From the NCBI GenBank assembly GCA_018221005.1, contig JAAOXW010000011.1, forward strand, positions 1 through 20,261: a stretch of DNA of 20,261 nucleotides, given 5' to 3'. The notes beneath the pieces were generated by a model that ran no database searches, was not told where the DNA came from, and saw only the letters and a program-made list of their open reading frames with translations. Position 1 is the first letter of the stretch, and each line of letters opens with the position of its first letter. The DNA comes from Candidatus Altarchaeota archaeon (lineage in GTDB: Archaea > SpSt-1190). A program made the position numbers and the translations under genes. Positions 1-7,598 of the stretch are shown here, one piece after another.

Positions 1-312
1 CTTGCTGAAAGCTTACAGGCCATGGTGCCTAAGATGGACGAGATTGCATACAACACTAGGAAGATGGTGGATTACTTAGAGATGGCCGCCGGAGATGGTG
101 GCGAAGACTCTGATGGCTCCGATGAGCCACTGGAAAGTGTAGTTGAAAGGGCAGTCGGAAAAAAAGGGACAGGAATTGATCCAAAAGTTCAGAATAAACT
201 TAGAAGTATTGAAGACCAAAATCGGGCGTTAATTGATTCGCTCAGTAACTTAAGTTCACAATTGAATAAAATGGGAGATAAGCCTGCTGAGCAGGAAAAA
301 AAGGAAGAATAG
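1..312 (+). CDS. C-terminal part of a coiled-coil protein (5' end outside the window)
   Basis: The frame is open from base 1, so this is the last 103 residues of a longer protein; the first in-frame ATG (22) is probably internal. What is visible is acidic and hydrophilic: an Asp/Gly/Ser-rich linker, then a heptad-like helix (from about LRSIEDQNRALIDSL onward) and a charged Lys/Glu tail. There is no membrane segment in this part. It ends 8 bases before the first pilin-like gene, so it probably belongs to the same surface-appendage operon. A soluble coiled-coil component, comparable to the ArlC/D/E proteins of archaella, is one possibility, but I recognise no diagnostic motif. Function unknown. 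Confidence 0.7.
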   Translation, partial: LAESLQAMVPKMDEIAYNTRKMVDYLEMAAGDGGEDSDGSDEPLESVVERAVGKKGTGIDPKVQNKLRSIEDQNRALIDSLSNLSSQLNKMGDKPAEQEKKEE

Positions 313-320
313 GTGCATGA

Positions 321-794
321 ATGAAAGGTGCCACCCCCATAATTGCGGTAATTTTGCTTTTACTCATAACTATTGCAGCAGGTGGAGCCACCTATCTCTG
401 GCTTAGTAGGACCCAAAGCAAATTATTTTCCCAAACAACCGAAGGACTGGATGCAAGCTCAAAACAAATTTATGGAAAGATAGACATCATCTCGGCATGG
501 AATGAATCTGAAAAAGTGTGTTTATTGCTCAGAAACTTATCCGAACAAGAAATAACCTATACTGACGACGATTTGCAAAACTTGGCCATGATTATTGAGA
601 ATAAACCCTATGATTTTGATGACAGTTCCTTGTCTGACATAAGTCAGGGGGAGACCTTTGTGCTGTGTATTTGTGAGGAAGGCACGGCATGCGGAACTCT
701 TCAGTTTAATTATACTCTAGCGGATGGAACGGTAACCATAAAAGTGGAGCCGCCCTATGGTAGTGGTGATACCTATGACTTTTCGTACCCGTAA
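321..794 (+). CDS. Pilin-like single-span secreted protein
   Basis: 157 residues. It opens with a short basic Lys-Gly stretch followed directly by one long hydrophobic helix (about residues 4-28). This is the architecture of archaeal class III (prepilin-type) signal peptides, where the peptidase cuts just before the helix. The rest is a hydrophilic, beta-rich ectodomain of about 120 residues with four cysteines (in VCLLL, VLCIC and ACGT contexts) that could form disulfides. An AGGTG ribosome-binding motif lies 5 nt before the ATG. The 3' end overlaps the next gene by 20 bases, indicating translational coupling. It is probably a minor pilin or ArlF/ArlG-like structural subunit. The family is inferred from architecture and context only. 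Confidence 0.75.
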   Translation: MKGATPIIAVILLLLITIAAGGATYLWLSRTQSKLFSQTTEGLDASSKQIYGKIDIISAWNESEKVCLLLRNLSEQEITYTDDDLQNLAMIIENKPYDFDDSSLSDISQGETFVLCICEEGTACGTLQFNYTLADGTVTIKVEPPYGSGDTYDFSYP

Positions 795-1491
795 AGGCGC
801 AGCAGAACTTGTGGGCAATGTGCTCATGATTTTAATAGGCATATCCCTGATTGCTGAAGCCTTTCTAATTTTCATACCCATCTCTCAGAAGAAGATGGAT
901 CAAGCATCCACCTCGTATCTTGAAGAGACTCTCTCCAGTCTCGCAGATGCAATAGAAGTTACTGCCCTAAACGGGGGAGAAACCATGGTGAATATTGAAA
1001 CTAAGAGCCGGTTCACCAACCCGCCCATTATGAAACTAGAGCAAGACAGTAATGGAGAATACCGGTTGGTGTTAAAAGGTCAAAGTAAGGCCATTCATTA
1101 TGCAGCGACAGGTGTACCCCTTAATGATTTTCTTGGTCCCTATAATATTACAGGTTTGACCATTCAATCAAGTGCAGTTGCAAAAGCAACTGGAACTCTA
1201 GGGGTGAATAAGGGAGTAGTAGTCACAGGAAGTTCCAATAAAGTTAGTGGGGGAATTAGGCTCAACATGGAGGTCACACCAAGACCCATAAAAGATCCTT
1301 CAAGTTCGACGGGAAAAATAACCAAGATTGTTTTTGTCCCCATACCAGGCAAGAGTACTTCTTCAACACTTCCAACCAGAATCAGTATTAAACAAACTGG
1401 AGAATCAAGTGAACTTGTGAATGAAGGAACGGCGGACAACCCCTTAATGGTAAGTTACAGAACATTAACCGTTGGGGTTGGTTTTGAATGA
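775..1491 (+). CDS. Pilin-like membrane-anchored protein
   Basis: 238 residues from the ATG at 775. That start is preferred over the upstream ATG at 757 because a perfect GGTGAT ribosome-binding motif (765-770) sits 4 nt before it. The N-terminus has a basic RTRKG segment and then a hydrophobic helix (roughly residues 9-33), with a Glu three residues after the Gly, as in prepilin-like signals. The remaining 200 residues are Ser/Thr-rich and predicted beta-rich, with no cysteines. The gene overlaps the preceding gene by 20 nt and shares an ATGA stop/start with the following one, so it is the middle member of a coupled trio. It probably acts outside the membrane as part of a pilus-like or archaellum-like structure. 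The precise role is unknown. Confidence 0.75.
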   Translation: MTFRTRKGAAELVGNVLMILIGISLIAEAFLIFIPISQKKMDQASTSYLEETLSSLADAIEVTALNGGETMVNIETKSRFTNPPIMKLEQDSNGEYRLVLKGQSKAIHYAATGVPLNDFLGPYNITGLTIQSSAVAKATGTLGVNKGVVVTGSSNKVSGGIRLNMEVTPRPIKDPSSSTGKITKIVFVPIPGKSTSSTLPTRISIKQTGESSELVNEGTADNPLMVSYRTLTVGVGFE

Positions 1492-1895
1492 GGGGCGTTA
1501 GTGCTGTATTGGAAAATGTACTGCTTGCTGGCGCTATAATGATGTTTATGATTTACATTGTTGGCGCCTTCAACGAAGTGGTTGACGTCATTACTAATGA
1601 CCGAATAAGAAATTCCCTCCAAATTGATGCTAAAAAGGTCGCATACGCCATAGTCTTTGCGCATACAGAGGGAAGTGAAAAAGGCACAGTTACCATTAAT
1701 CTTGATCTCGCAGACATACCAGAAGAGATGTGGTTTAATGATGGGTTATGGGCAAAATCAGGCAATAAGAGAATTTTCATAGAACTCCACGGTTTGGAGA
1801 ACGAAGTAAATGTTTCTGGAAGAATTGTGAATACTAAAGGTTTCACACCTTATGTCAAGTATGAGGATGGCGTCGTTTATTTGGGAGTGGATTGA
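1488..1895 (+). CDS. Short pilin-like membrane-anchored protein
   Basis: 135 residues. The N-terminus is Met-Arg-Gly followed by a hydrophobic stretch to about residue 28 with a Glu near the start of the helix (SAVLENVLLAG), again a class III-like signal. The ectodomain of about 100 residues alternates short hydrophobic and polar strands and contains no cysteine. The start codon overlaps the stop of the preceding gene (ATGA, 1488-1491). bud32 begins immediately after the stop, which makes this the last of three consecutive pilin-like genes. They share architecture but not obvious sequence, as expected for different minor subunits of one assembly. No specific family was recognised. Confidence 0.72.
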   Translation: MRGVSAVLENVLLAGAIMMFMIYIVGAFNEVVDVITNDRIRNSLQIDAKKVAYAIVFAHTEGSEKGTVTINLDLADIPEEMWFNDGLWAKSGNKRIFIELHGLENEVNVSGRIVNTKGFTPYVKYEDGVVYLGVD

Positions 1896-1896
1896 T

Positions 1897-2508
1897 TTGA
1901 AAAATCACGAAAGGAGGGGCGCAGAAGCGGTTGTGAAACTTCTACATGACGAAAATAAAGTTGTCAAAATTCGTCCACAGAAAAAATATCGGGCAGAAGA
2001 GCTCGATAGAAAGATTCGGAAGGAAAGAACCAGAACAGAAGCTCGGCTTATGGAAAAGATGAAACGTTTTGTGAATCTGCCAAAAATAACCTATGTTGAT
2101 GAAAAAAACTTCACAATTGAAATGGAATTGCTTGATGGTAAGTTAGTGAAAGAATTGGGAGAAACGATAGATGAGGTTATTCAACAGGTGGGTGAACAAG
2201 TTGGTAAGCTCCACGCTGCAGGGGTTGCACACAATGACTTAACAACCTCCAATATGATTTGGAAGGATGATGAAATTTTTCTCATAGATTTTGGCCTTGC
2301 AGCAAGGAGTAAGACGGAGGGGTTTGCAACTGATTTGAAAGTCCTTCGGGAGTGTATGGTTGCAACTCACAAAACTACGGAGGATACTTGGCAGCGCTTT
2401 GTTGAAGGTTATAAGTCGGGAAACCCGGAGTGGGAGTTGGTCCTAAAAAGGCTTGAAAAAGTGAGTAGTAGGGGCAGATACAAAGTCAAAGGTAGTTCAG
2501 TCAAGTAG
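1897..2508 (+). CDS. bud32: Bud32 (PRPK-type) kinase/ATPase of the KEOPS complex
   Basis: Bud32 is the small atypical kinase of KEOPS, the complex that installs the t6A modification on ANN-decoding tRNAs together with Kae1. Visible motifs are the family-typical start RRGAEA, the VVKIRPQKKYR segment with the RTRTEAR helix, a catalytic loop HNDLTTSNM (usually HGD, so Gly is replaced by Asn), and the metal-binding LIDFGLA. The frame is open to an ATG at 1852, but I prefer the TTG at 1897. It lies one base after the preceding stop and gives a 203-residue protein whose GAEA motif sits at residues 8-11, as in relatives; a GGGAG motif lies about 9 nt upstream. kae1 is not in the window, although the two genes are often fused or adjacent. 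The 3' end overlaps the convergent AMP phosphorylase gene by 8 bases. Confidence 0.93.
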   Translation: MKNHERRGAEAVVKLLHDENKVVKIRPQKKYRAEELDRKIRKERTRTEARLMEKMKRFVNLPKITYVDEKNFTIEMELLDGKLVKELGETIDEVIQQVGEQVGKLHAAGVAHNDLTTSNMIWKDDEIFLIDFGLAARSKTEGFATDLKVLRECMVATHKTTEDTWQRFVEGYKSGNPEWELVLKRLEKVSSRGRYKVKGSSVK

Positions 2509-3994
2509 TGTCTAAAATTTGTTTGTTGTCCAGAACAAAAGTCTTTTCCTTAAGAAATTCAAGTACAGCCTCCAATCTATCGTCATCGGGAGCGTACAGT
2601 GTCATAATTTTCCCCCCCTTATTGACTGATCGGGTGGGAAGTACATGTAGATAAATTCCTGCCCCCTTTATGGAGGGCGTTCCAAGTTTCCTTGCAATTT
2701 TAGTAAGCACATCCGGGGAGTATCTTATATTGTTTATGTCCTTGGTGGCCAGTATATCATGCGTCTTTGGACAAAGTGCAATATCTTCTGCCTGTATATC
2801 GGGATTCCCTTTCTGTGCCGCAATAATTTCCTTAAACTTTTTGTAAGCTGCGCCTGAATCGAGCAGCTCCTTAGCAAGACTATAACCGTCATTTTTACCT
2901 GCCATCTCCAAAAGAGTTCCAGACAATAATAGACACTTTTCACGCAAGTCCTTTGGGCCCTTCCCCTGAAGAGTTAGTACAATATCTCGTGCTTCAAGAG
3001 CTGGACCAATACCATTTCCAATGGGCTGGCCCCCTTCCGTAATGACCACTTTTACTTCCATCCCCAATCTGGAACCTAGTCGCTTAAACCGGGATGCCAA
3101 ATCCTGTGCAGCTTTCATACTGCGAACCTTTGCACCAAGGGGAATATCTATTAGAACTTTTTCCGCCCCGGACGCAAATTTCTTGGCGAGGATTGATGCT
3201 AGGAGAAATGAAATGGGATCGAGCCTTAGGGGGTATCTTAATTTGAGTAGCATGTCATCAACAGGTGCAAGTTGTAAGGAACCGCCCCAAGCAAGAACTG
3301 CCCCCACTTCCTTAACGATGCGAACCAATTCATCATTGCCAAAGCTAACGTCTGAAAGGACTTCCATTACATCTGCAGTTCCCGCAGGACTGGTGATTGC
3401 TTTACTAGATGTTTTCGGCATGAGAAAACCTGCAGCGGCAACAATTGGCACCACAATCGGAGTGGTCCTATTACCGGGGACTCCACCTATGCAGTGTTTA
3501 TCGAGAATGGGGCCTCCTTCAAATTTCAACACCTCTCCTTCATCAACAATGGCTCGAGTTAGTGCTTCTTCCTCTTCAAAACTTAATCGCTGAACATATG
3601 CACTCGCAACAAAATAAGTAGATTCAACTGCACTTAATCTATTGTGCATAATGTCTGAAACAATTTCTCTAATTTGTTCTGCAGTTATTGGGTTTCCAAG
3701 TAAACGACTTTTAATATAATCAACTGAGCGGGGTTTAGATATTGCTTTTACATGAACCTCATCGGGCACTCTGAACTTTTTCCAAGCGTCCCGCAGAATA
3801 TTTATGGTTCCAATAGGTATTGCTTTTTTACTAACTTCAAGAACTGCAATAAAACTTTTCTTATCCCAAAAAACTTCAACACGGTCTCCCACATTCAAAT
3901 TCATATTTTTTGCCGTCTCTTTATTCAACCCAACGGTTAGAACGCCCCCACTTTCAATATCAATTTTATGAACTTTAAACACTTTAGTCACCAT
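2501..3994 (-). CDS. deoA: AMP phosphorylase (archaeal thymidine phosphorylase family)
   Basis: 497 residues, the usual length of archaeal AMP phosphorylase. The enzyme splits NMPs such as AMP with phosphate to the free base and ribose 1,5-bisphosphate, the entry to the archaeal NMP-degradation route through ribose 1,5-bisphosphate isomerase and form III RuBisCO. An N-terminal domain of about 85 residues, characteristic of the archaeal AMP enzyme, precedes the phosphorylase core. The core carries KHCIGGVPGNRTTP (166-179) and the thymidine/AMP phosphorylase signature SSKAITSPAGTADVMEVL (196-213). The C-terminal domain is present, so the protein looks intact. Its ATG overlaps the end of pelA by 7 bases, so both are probably on one transcript. 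No RuBisCO or isomerase gene lies in the window. Bacterial-type thymidine phosphorylase is less likely because of the N-terminal domain. Confidence 0.95.
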   Translation of the reverse strand: MVTKVFKVHKIDIESGGVLTVGLNKETAKNMNLNVGDRVEVFWDKKSFIAVLEVSKKAIPIGTINILRDAWKKFRVPDEVHVKAISKPRSVDYIKSRLLGNPITAEQIREIVSDIMHNRLSAVESTYFVASAYVQRLSFEEEEALTRAIVDEGEVLKFEGGPILDKHCIGGVPGNRTTPIVVPIVAAAGFLMPKTSSKAITSPAGTADVMEVLSDVSFGNDELVRIVKEVGAVLAWGGSLQLAPVDDMLLKLRYPLRLDPISFLLASILAKKFASGAEKVLIDIPLGAKVRSMKAAQDLASRFKRLGSRLGMEVKVVITEGGQPIGNGIGPALEARDIVLTLQGKGPKDLREKCLLLSGTLLEMAGKNDGYSLAKELLDSGAAYKKFKEIIAAQKGNPDIQAEDIALCPKTHDILATKDINNIRYSPDVLTKIARKLGTPSIKGAGIYLHVLPTRSVNKGGKIMTLYAPDDDRLEAVLEFLKEKTFVLDNKQILDTT

Positions 3995-5001
3995 CTTCTA
4001 GTTCCTGCGATTCCACCAAGACCTTCTAATCTTTTTTCAGCATCCTTATTCACACCGACAACCTGAACTGAGCCCCCGGAGTATTTTACCTTTTTCATAA
4101 TATCTGCTAGGTGATTATATTTCTTTTCAGAGGCTAATTTTCCAATTAATGACGATGCAACAGTTAAACTCTCAATATTCCCCTGTTCAGAAAACTTCTC
4201 AACTTCTTTCATTCCGTAGAACACCTTTTTGTTACTTGCAATTCCAACATATATTGCCTCGACTGCCTTTTCTTCCTCAACTTCTCGAACTTGTCCTGCA
4301 ACTCTGTCAATAACACCTTTACTAAAGACTTCACGAAGCCCCCCCTTACTTACTGAAGATACCGAATCCATAGTTACTCGAAAACCTTCGGAAGTCAAGT
4401 AGGGGGTCAATTTTTCCTTCACGAATCCGGGTCCAGCCACAATTACAAATTCAGGCTCAAATAAGGTGAGTGCCTTGCTAATTTGGGCAAAAAACTGCTT
4501 AAATTTGGTGTCCATATCCCCTTTTTCGTCCCTCTTACTGGGTAGTTTACTCGGAAAAAACTGTTGTTGATTTTTGAAGGCCATCAAGGCCCCCTCTCGG
4601 TCGACCAAAACCACAACCACTTTCGGATGCTTACTTTCATGCTCTTTTATCAAATCAAGGTCCTCGGGCCCAAAAGACTTCCAAATATCCAATTTTTTGT
4701 GTGGGGCAACTGTAAAAGTGTGGCCCCCCTTCACATTTTCGGGACCCTCAACAATTGCCCCTTTTATGCGTAAATCTGCCGTAAAACCGTGAAATTCGAC
4801 CTTTTCAACCTTAAGCTTGAGGTACATTGGTTTCTTTTCCGCCTCTACATTATCACCAATTAACAATTTCAGCTTTCTAACCGTCTTCATACCCACCAAA
4901 TCCCCAGGTTTTATGACCACACTGAGGGCCCAGAGGTCATCTGCACTCTCAACTAGGACGACTAAATGACCCTCTTTTTTATTGAGTTTAAGGGTTTTCA
5001 C
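3988..5001 (-). CDS. pelA: Pelota (aPelota), mRNA surveillance and ribosome rescue factor
   Basis: Archaeal pelota is an eRF1 paralogue that enters stalled ribosomes with aEF1A and promotes subunit splitting with ABCE1. The 337-residue product has the three expected parts. An Sm-like N-terminal domain (about 1-125) includes the DLWALSVVIKPGD motif. A central eRF1-like domain (about 130-250) carries VVVVLVDREGALM and FVIVAGPGFVKE and lacks the GGQ motif of true release factors. A C-terminal domain ends in GGSVQVVGVNKDAEKRL. Translation must start at GTG 5001, since an in-frame stop lies four codons upstream. The TATA core TTTAAA (5023-5028) is centred 24.5 nt away, which suggests a leaderless mRNA. 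The gene is followed by AMP phosphorylase with a 7-base overlap. Confidence 0.95.
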   Translation of the reverse strand: MKTLKLNKKEGHLVVLVESADDLWALSVVIKPGDLVGMKTVRKLKLLIGDNVEAEKKPMYLKLKVEKVEFHGFTADLRIKGAIVEGPENVKGGHTFTVAPHKKLDIWKSFGPEDLDLIKEHESKHPKVVVVLVDREGALMAFKNQQQFFPSKLPSKRDEKGDMDTKFKQFFAQISKALTLFEPEFVIVAGPGFVKEKLTPYLTSEGFRVTMDSVSSVSKGGLREVFSKGVIDRVAGQVREVEEEKAVEAIYVGIASNKKVFYGMKEVEKFSEQGNIESLTVASSLIGKLASEKKYNHLADIMKKVKYSGGSVQVVGVNKDAEKRLEGLGGIAGTRRW

Positions 5002-5020
5002 TTCAGTTTTTTACACGCTA

Positions 5021-5030
5021 ATTTTAAATA
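5021..5030. promoter_or_regulatory. Shared bidirectional TATA element between pelA and the 5053 gene
   Basis: The 51-bp gap between two divergent GTG starts contains a single TATA-like element, ATTTTAAATA, which reads TATTTAAAAT on the other strand. Its TTTAAA core is a perfect palindrome centred at 5025.5. That is 24.5 nt from the pelA start and 27.5 nt from the 5053 start, both at archaeal TATA-to-transcription-start distance. I see no second TATA candidate and no ribosome-binding motif on either side. Confidence 0.6.
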
Positions 5031-5052
5031 CTACGCATAACCTTTAGCTTTT

Positions 5053-6186
5053 GTGAGAGGCCTAGGTGTTCCCGAAATTATTATCTCGGTCGGACTGTTG
5101 TTGGTGCTTTTAGCGGGTTTTCTACCAGGGGGAACTAACGTCAGAAGAAATGAAATTTTACTGCTTTCCCAAGACGTGGGGAATATTGGCTCGGGAGATT
5201 TCACCTACAAACACATCAGCCTCACATCAAACTTAGTCCTCGCAAAGGGAGTTGAGGGAACCCCCTTAATAACTCAGAGTGGGACCATTGAAGTTGCAAA
5301 GGGTTTGCTCACGACACAGGAGCATACAGTTCGATTCTCAGTTCCAACTGAAACCATAAATGACCTGGATTCTGCAACCATCCTTCTGACTATTGAAAAC
5401 ACCAATCGCTATGGACCCCTTATGATAACTGTGAATGGAGAAGAAATTTTTAAAGAAGTTCCAGAAGAGAACAGTCTTGAAATAAAAATTCCACTAAATA
5501 TTTTAGAAACTGAAAACTCAATCAGGATATCGGCAGGTTCTTCAGGGTGGAAGATTTGGGCCCCTACAGTTTACGAACTAAGTGAATTAAAGGTTGTCGA
5601 GTCTCTCGCAACTAACGAAATGCAAAGTTTTCAATTTTCAATTGAGAAGGATGATCTTGAAGATTTCTATTTAGGACGCGTATATGTGGGTTCAATGCAA
5701 CCACAAATTGCAGGTGAATTAACAATAATTTTGAATAATGAAAATGTGGTATATCGAGGAATGCCGGGAACGGGAGCGTTCATGACTACTTTTGCTTCAG
5801 GAATAAAAGAAGAAAATTCAATAGAGTTCAAGTTACTTGAAGAAGGATATTATGAAATGAAAAATGTTGAAGTGATTATTTTTACACAAGCTAATGCAAG
5901 TTCTGTATTCACAACAGAATTTTCAATTACCCCAGTGGATTTAGCCAAACTTAGAGATGGCACCGTGAGGGGTGTAATTGAACTTGACATTTCACTTGCG
6001 TCAGAAGACTTGTTGAGGATTATTCTCTCGGCAGAGTCAGACACCACCCTCTACGAACTCCCCGCAGAAGAAGGAAAACTTGAGCTTGGCTTTTCAGAAA
6101 TGGAGGCTGCCTCCCAAAATAGATTGGTGATAGAGAGTCCGGGAGCATACGAAATTGAAAGTGTTAAGGTTAAACTGGTGAAATGA
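5053..6186 (+). CDS. Membrane-anchored beta-rich exported protein of unknown function
   Basis: 377 residues from GTG 5053. The N-terminus is Met-Arg-Gly, then LGVPE and a hydrophobic helix to about residue 26. A Glu at position +5 after the Gly is the hallmark of class III prepilin-type signals, though a plain signal anchor is also possible. The remaining 350 residues are soluble, cysteine-free and apparently made of repeated beta-sandwich-like segments, with similar strand patterns around residues 80-175 and 190-275 (phrases such as LTIENTNRYGPLMITVNGEE and GELTIILNNENVVYRG look like internal duplicates). The stop overlaps the start of the lipoprotein gene, so the two are co-translated. It probably sits on the outer face of the membrane. 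No family recognised. Confidence 0.75.
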   Translation: MRGLGVPEIIISVGLLLVLLAGFLPGGTNVRRNEILLLSQDVGNIGSGDFTYKHISLTSNLVLAKGVEGTPLITQSGTIEVAKGLLTTQEHTVRFSVPTETINDLDSATILLTIENTNRYGPLMITVNGEEIFKEVPEENSLEIKIPLNILETENSIRISAGSSGWKIWAPTVYELSELKVVESLATNEMQSFQFSIEKDDLEDFYLGRVYVGSMQPQIAGELTIILNNENVVYRGMPGTGAFMTTFASGIKEENSIEFKLLEEGYYEMKNVEVIIFTQANASSVFTTEFSITPVDLAKLRDGTVRGVIELDISLASEDLLRIILSAESDTTLYELPAEEGKLELGFSEMEAASQNRLVIESPGAYEIESVKVKLVK

Positions 6187-7064
6187 TGAAAAGGTCCCTT
6201 GCGGTCCTGGCATTAGTTGCCCTGGTATTTATGTCAGGGTGCACTGAAACGTCGGGAGATAATGAAGAATCCACCCAGATCGGAGATTCAACTACAGGAG
6301 CCAGCGGGGCTGCAGGAAACTACATTTCGCTTACACTTGAAAATTTTCCGTCAGTCATTAGCGAAGGGGAAGAATTACGCTTTAATTTCAAAGTTGAAGC
6401 GCACGGAGATTTGGAAGATGTTGAAGTTTTGATGTATGATTTTGGGAGTCACATAGAAAGTTCGTGCAATGGCAGGAACAAATTGGGGGATATGTTAGCT
6501 AATGAGATTAAAATAAAAACCTGCACTCTGAAGATTTCGGGAGAGCCTACACAGGAAATCAGACAGGAAATGAAGTATGAACTAAATTTTAAAATAAAGA
6601 AACTTGAGACGGAACTTTCTATGAAAGTTTACGATAATACTGAATACGAAAGAAGCGCACCCGCACCAGGAAGTGATTTTGGAGCACTTGGAAGTTTTGG
6701 TGGGATAAGTATTGAACCCAAAAATGTTGAAGAAGGTAGGCCCGTAAATGTGGAAATTGATTTAGACGACTCTAGGCTAGTAAAAAATAATCTTTGCAAT
6801 TGTCATATTGAAAAACTCACCTTCAGCGTTCCAACAGGTTTTCTAGTACAGGGCTTATCTGAATGGACTAAGAAATCATGTGGGAGTGATGAATGTTATT
6901 CAACAACCAATGTAAATGCTCCACTGAAAAAAGAATTCACAGTTGCAATTTCTGGCGTTACACGGAGTAACGAATTTTATGTCAAGACCACGGTGGAAGG
7001 AATTTGGGAATATGTTTTAGGTTCACAATCATTCACGATTCTCCACGGAGAGGAACTTGAATAA
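6183..7064 (+). CDS. Predicted lipoprotein of unknown function
   Basis: 293 residues. The N-terminus is a textbook lipoprotein signal: basic MMKR, a hydrophobic run, and the lipobox FMSGC with the lipidatable Cys at residue 20, followed by an acidic Ser/Thr/Gly-rich linker (about 21-45). The rest is two beta-rich modules (about 48-155 and 170-290) with several cysteines, including CNCH and CGSDEC motifs that could form disulfides. The start overlaps the stop of the preceding anchored protein (ATG at 6183 or 6186). The last 36 bases overlap the convergent RdgB gene. Co-translation suggests it works with the 5053 product at the cell surface. Its ligand or role cannot be read from the sequence. 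Confidence 0.78.
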   Translation: MMKRSLAVLALVALVFMSGCTETSGDNEESTQIGDSTTGASGAAGNYISLTLENFPSVISEGEELRFNFKVEAHGDLEDVEVLMYDFGSHIESSCNGRNKLGDMLANEIKIKTCTLKISGEPTQEIRQEMKYELNFKIKKLETELSMKVYDNTEYERSAPAPGSDFGALGSFGGISIEPKNVEEGRPVNVEIDLDDSRLVKNNLCNCHIEKLTFSVPTGFLVQGLSEWTKKSCGSDECYSTTNVNAPLKKEFTVAISGVTRSNEFYVKTTVEGIWEYVLGSQSFTILHGEELE

Positions 7065-7589
7065 TTGGTCGAATGCCTTCTTCCTGTGCGAAATTTGTAG
7101 TTTATATTTAACATCTTCAGCAAAGGTCTTGCTGTGCCCTTCGGGAATAAAAATAGGATCATAACCAAAGCCGTTTTCACCCCTACCTTGCCTACCTTCA
7201 ATAATGGTCCCCGGACACTCCGCCTCAAATGTTTTCATCTGAACCCCATCAAAATAAACGGCGCAGGTTTGAAATTTTGCGTACCGGTCTTTTTCACCCT
7301 CCATAAGTTTCAATATTCCTTTGTTTCCTAAAGTTTTCAAAACAAATACGGAGAAAGCTCCCGGAAACCATTGAAGCTTGCGAACAAAAAAGCCAGAATC
7401 ATCCACCATGACGGGCTTATTGGTGGCTTCATATGCTTGCTTGCACTTATCAATTGCAATCTCTTTGAGGTTTCCTCGAATTTCGGGAATATCAAGCTCC
7501 ACTTGTGAAAGAGATATATTAAAACTTTTGGCTTGTTCTTGTAACTCTGCGAACTTTCCCTTGTTTGACGTCACAAAAATAGCTTCCAT
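7029..7589 (-). CDS. rdgB: XTP/dITP diphosphatase (RdgB/HAM1 family)
   Basis: A house-cleaning nucleotidase that hydrolyses non-canonical purine triphosphates (XTP, ITP, dITP) to monophosphate plus pyrophosphate and keeps them out of DNA and RNA. The 186-residue product shows all family motifs in order: TSNKGKF (7-13, substrate binding), VDDSGFFV (62-69, catalytic acids), FGYDPIF (141-147) and ISHRKKA (166-172, base recognition). The ATG at 7589 has a GAGGTG ribosome-binding motif a few bases upstream and lies 9 nt after the HerA stop. It is therefore the last gene of the RFC-NurA-HerA operon, placing nucleotide-pool sanitation with DNA-processing genes. Its 3' end overlaps the convergent lipoprotein gene by 36 bases. 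Confidence 0.95.
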   Translation of the reverse strand: MEAIFVTSNKGKFAELQEQAKSFNISLSQVELDIPEIRGNLKEIAIDKCKQAYEATNKPVMVDDSGFFVRKLQWFPGAFSVFVLKTLGNKGILKLMEGEKDRYAKFQTCAVYFDGVQMKTFEAECPGTIIEGRQGRGENGFGYDPIFIPEGHSKTFAEDVKYKLQISHRKKAFDQLFKFLSVENRE

Positions 7590-7598
7590 TCACACACC

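Noticed and set aside
757..774. Earlier ATG for the second pilin-like gene
   Set aside because: A perfect GGTGAT motif is placed for the ATG at 775, and the extra residues precede the basic signal segment without purpose.
3021..3593. Long open frame (190 codons) on the plus strand
   Set aside because: Lies wholly antisense to AMP phosphorylase, whose motifs are intact; composition is that of a shadow frame.
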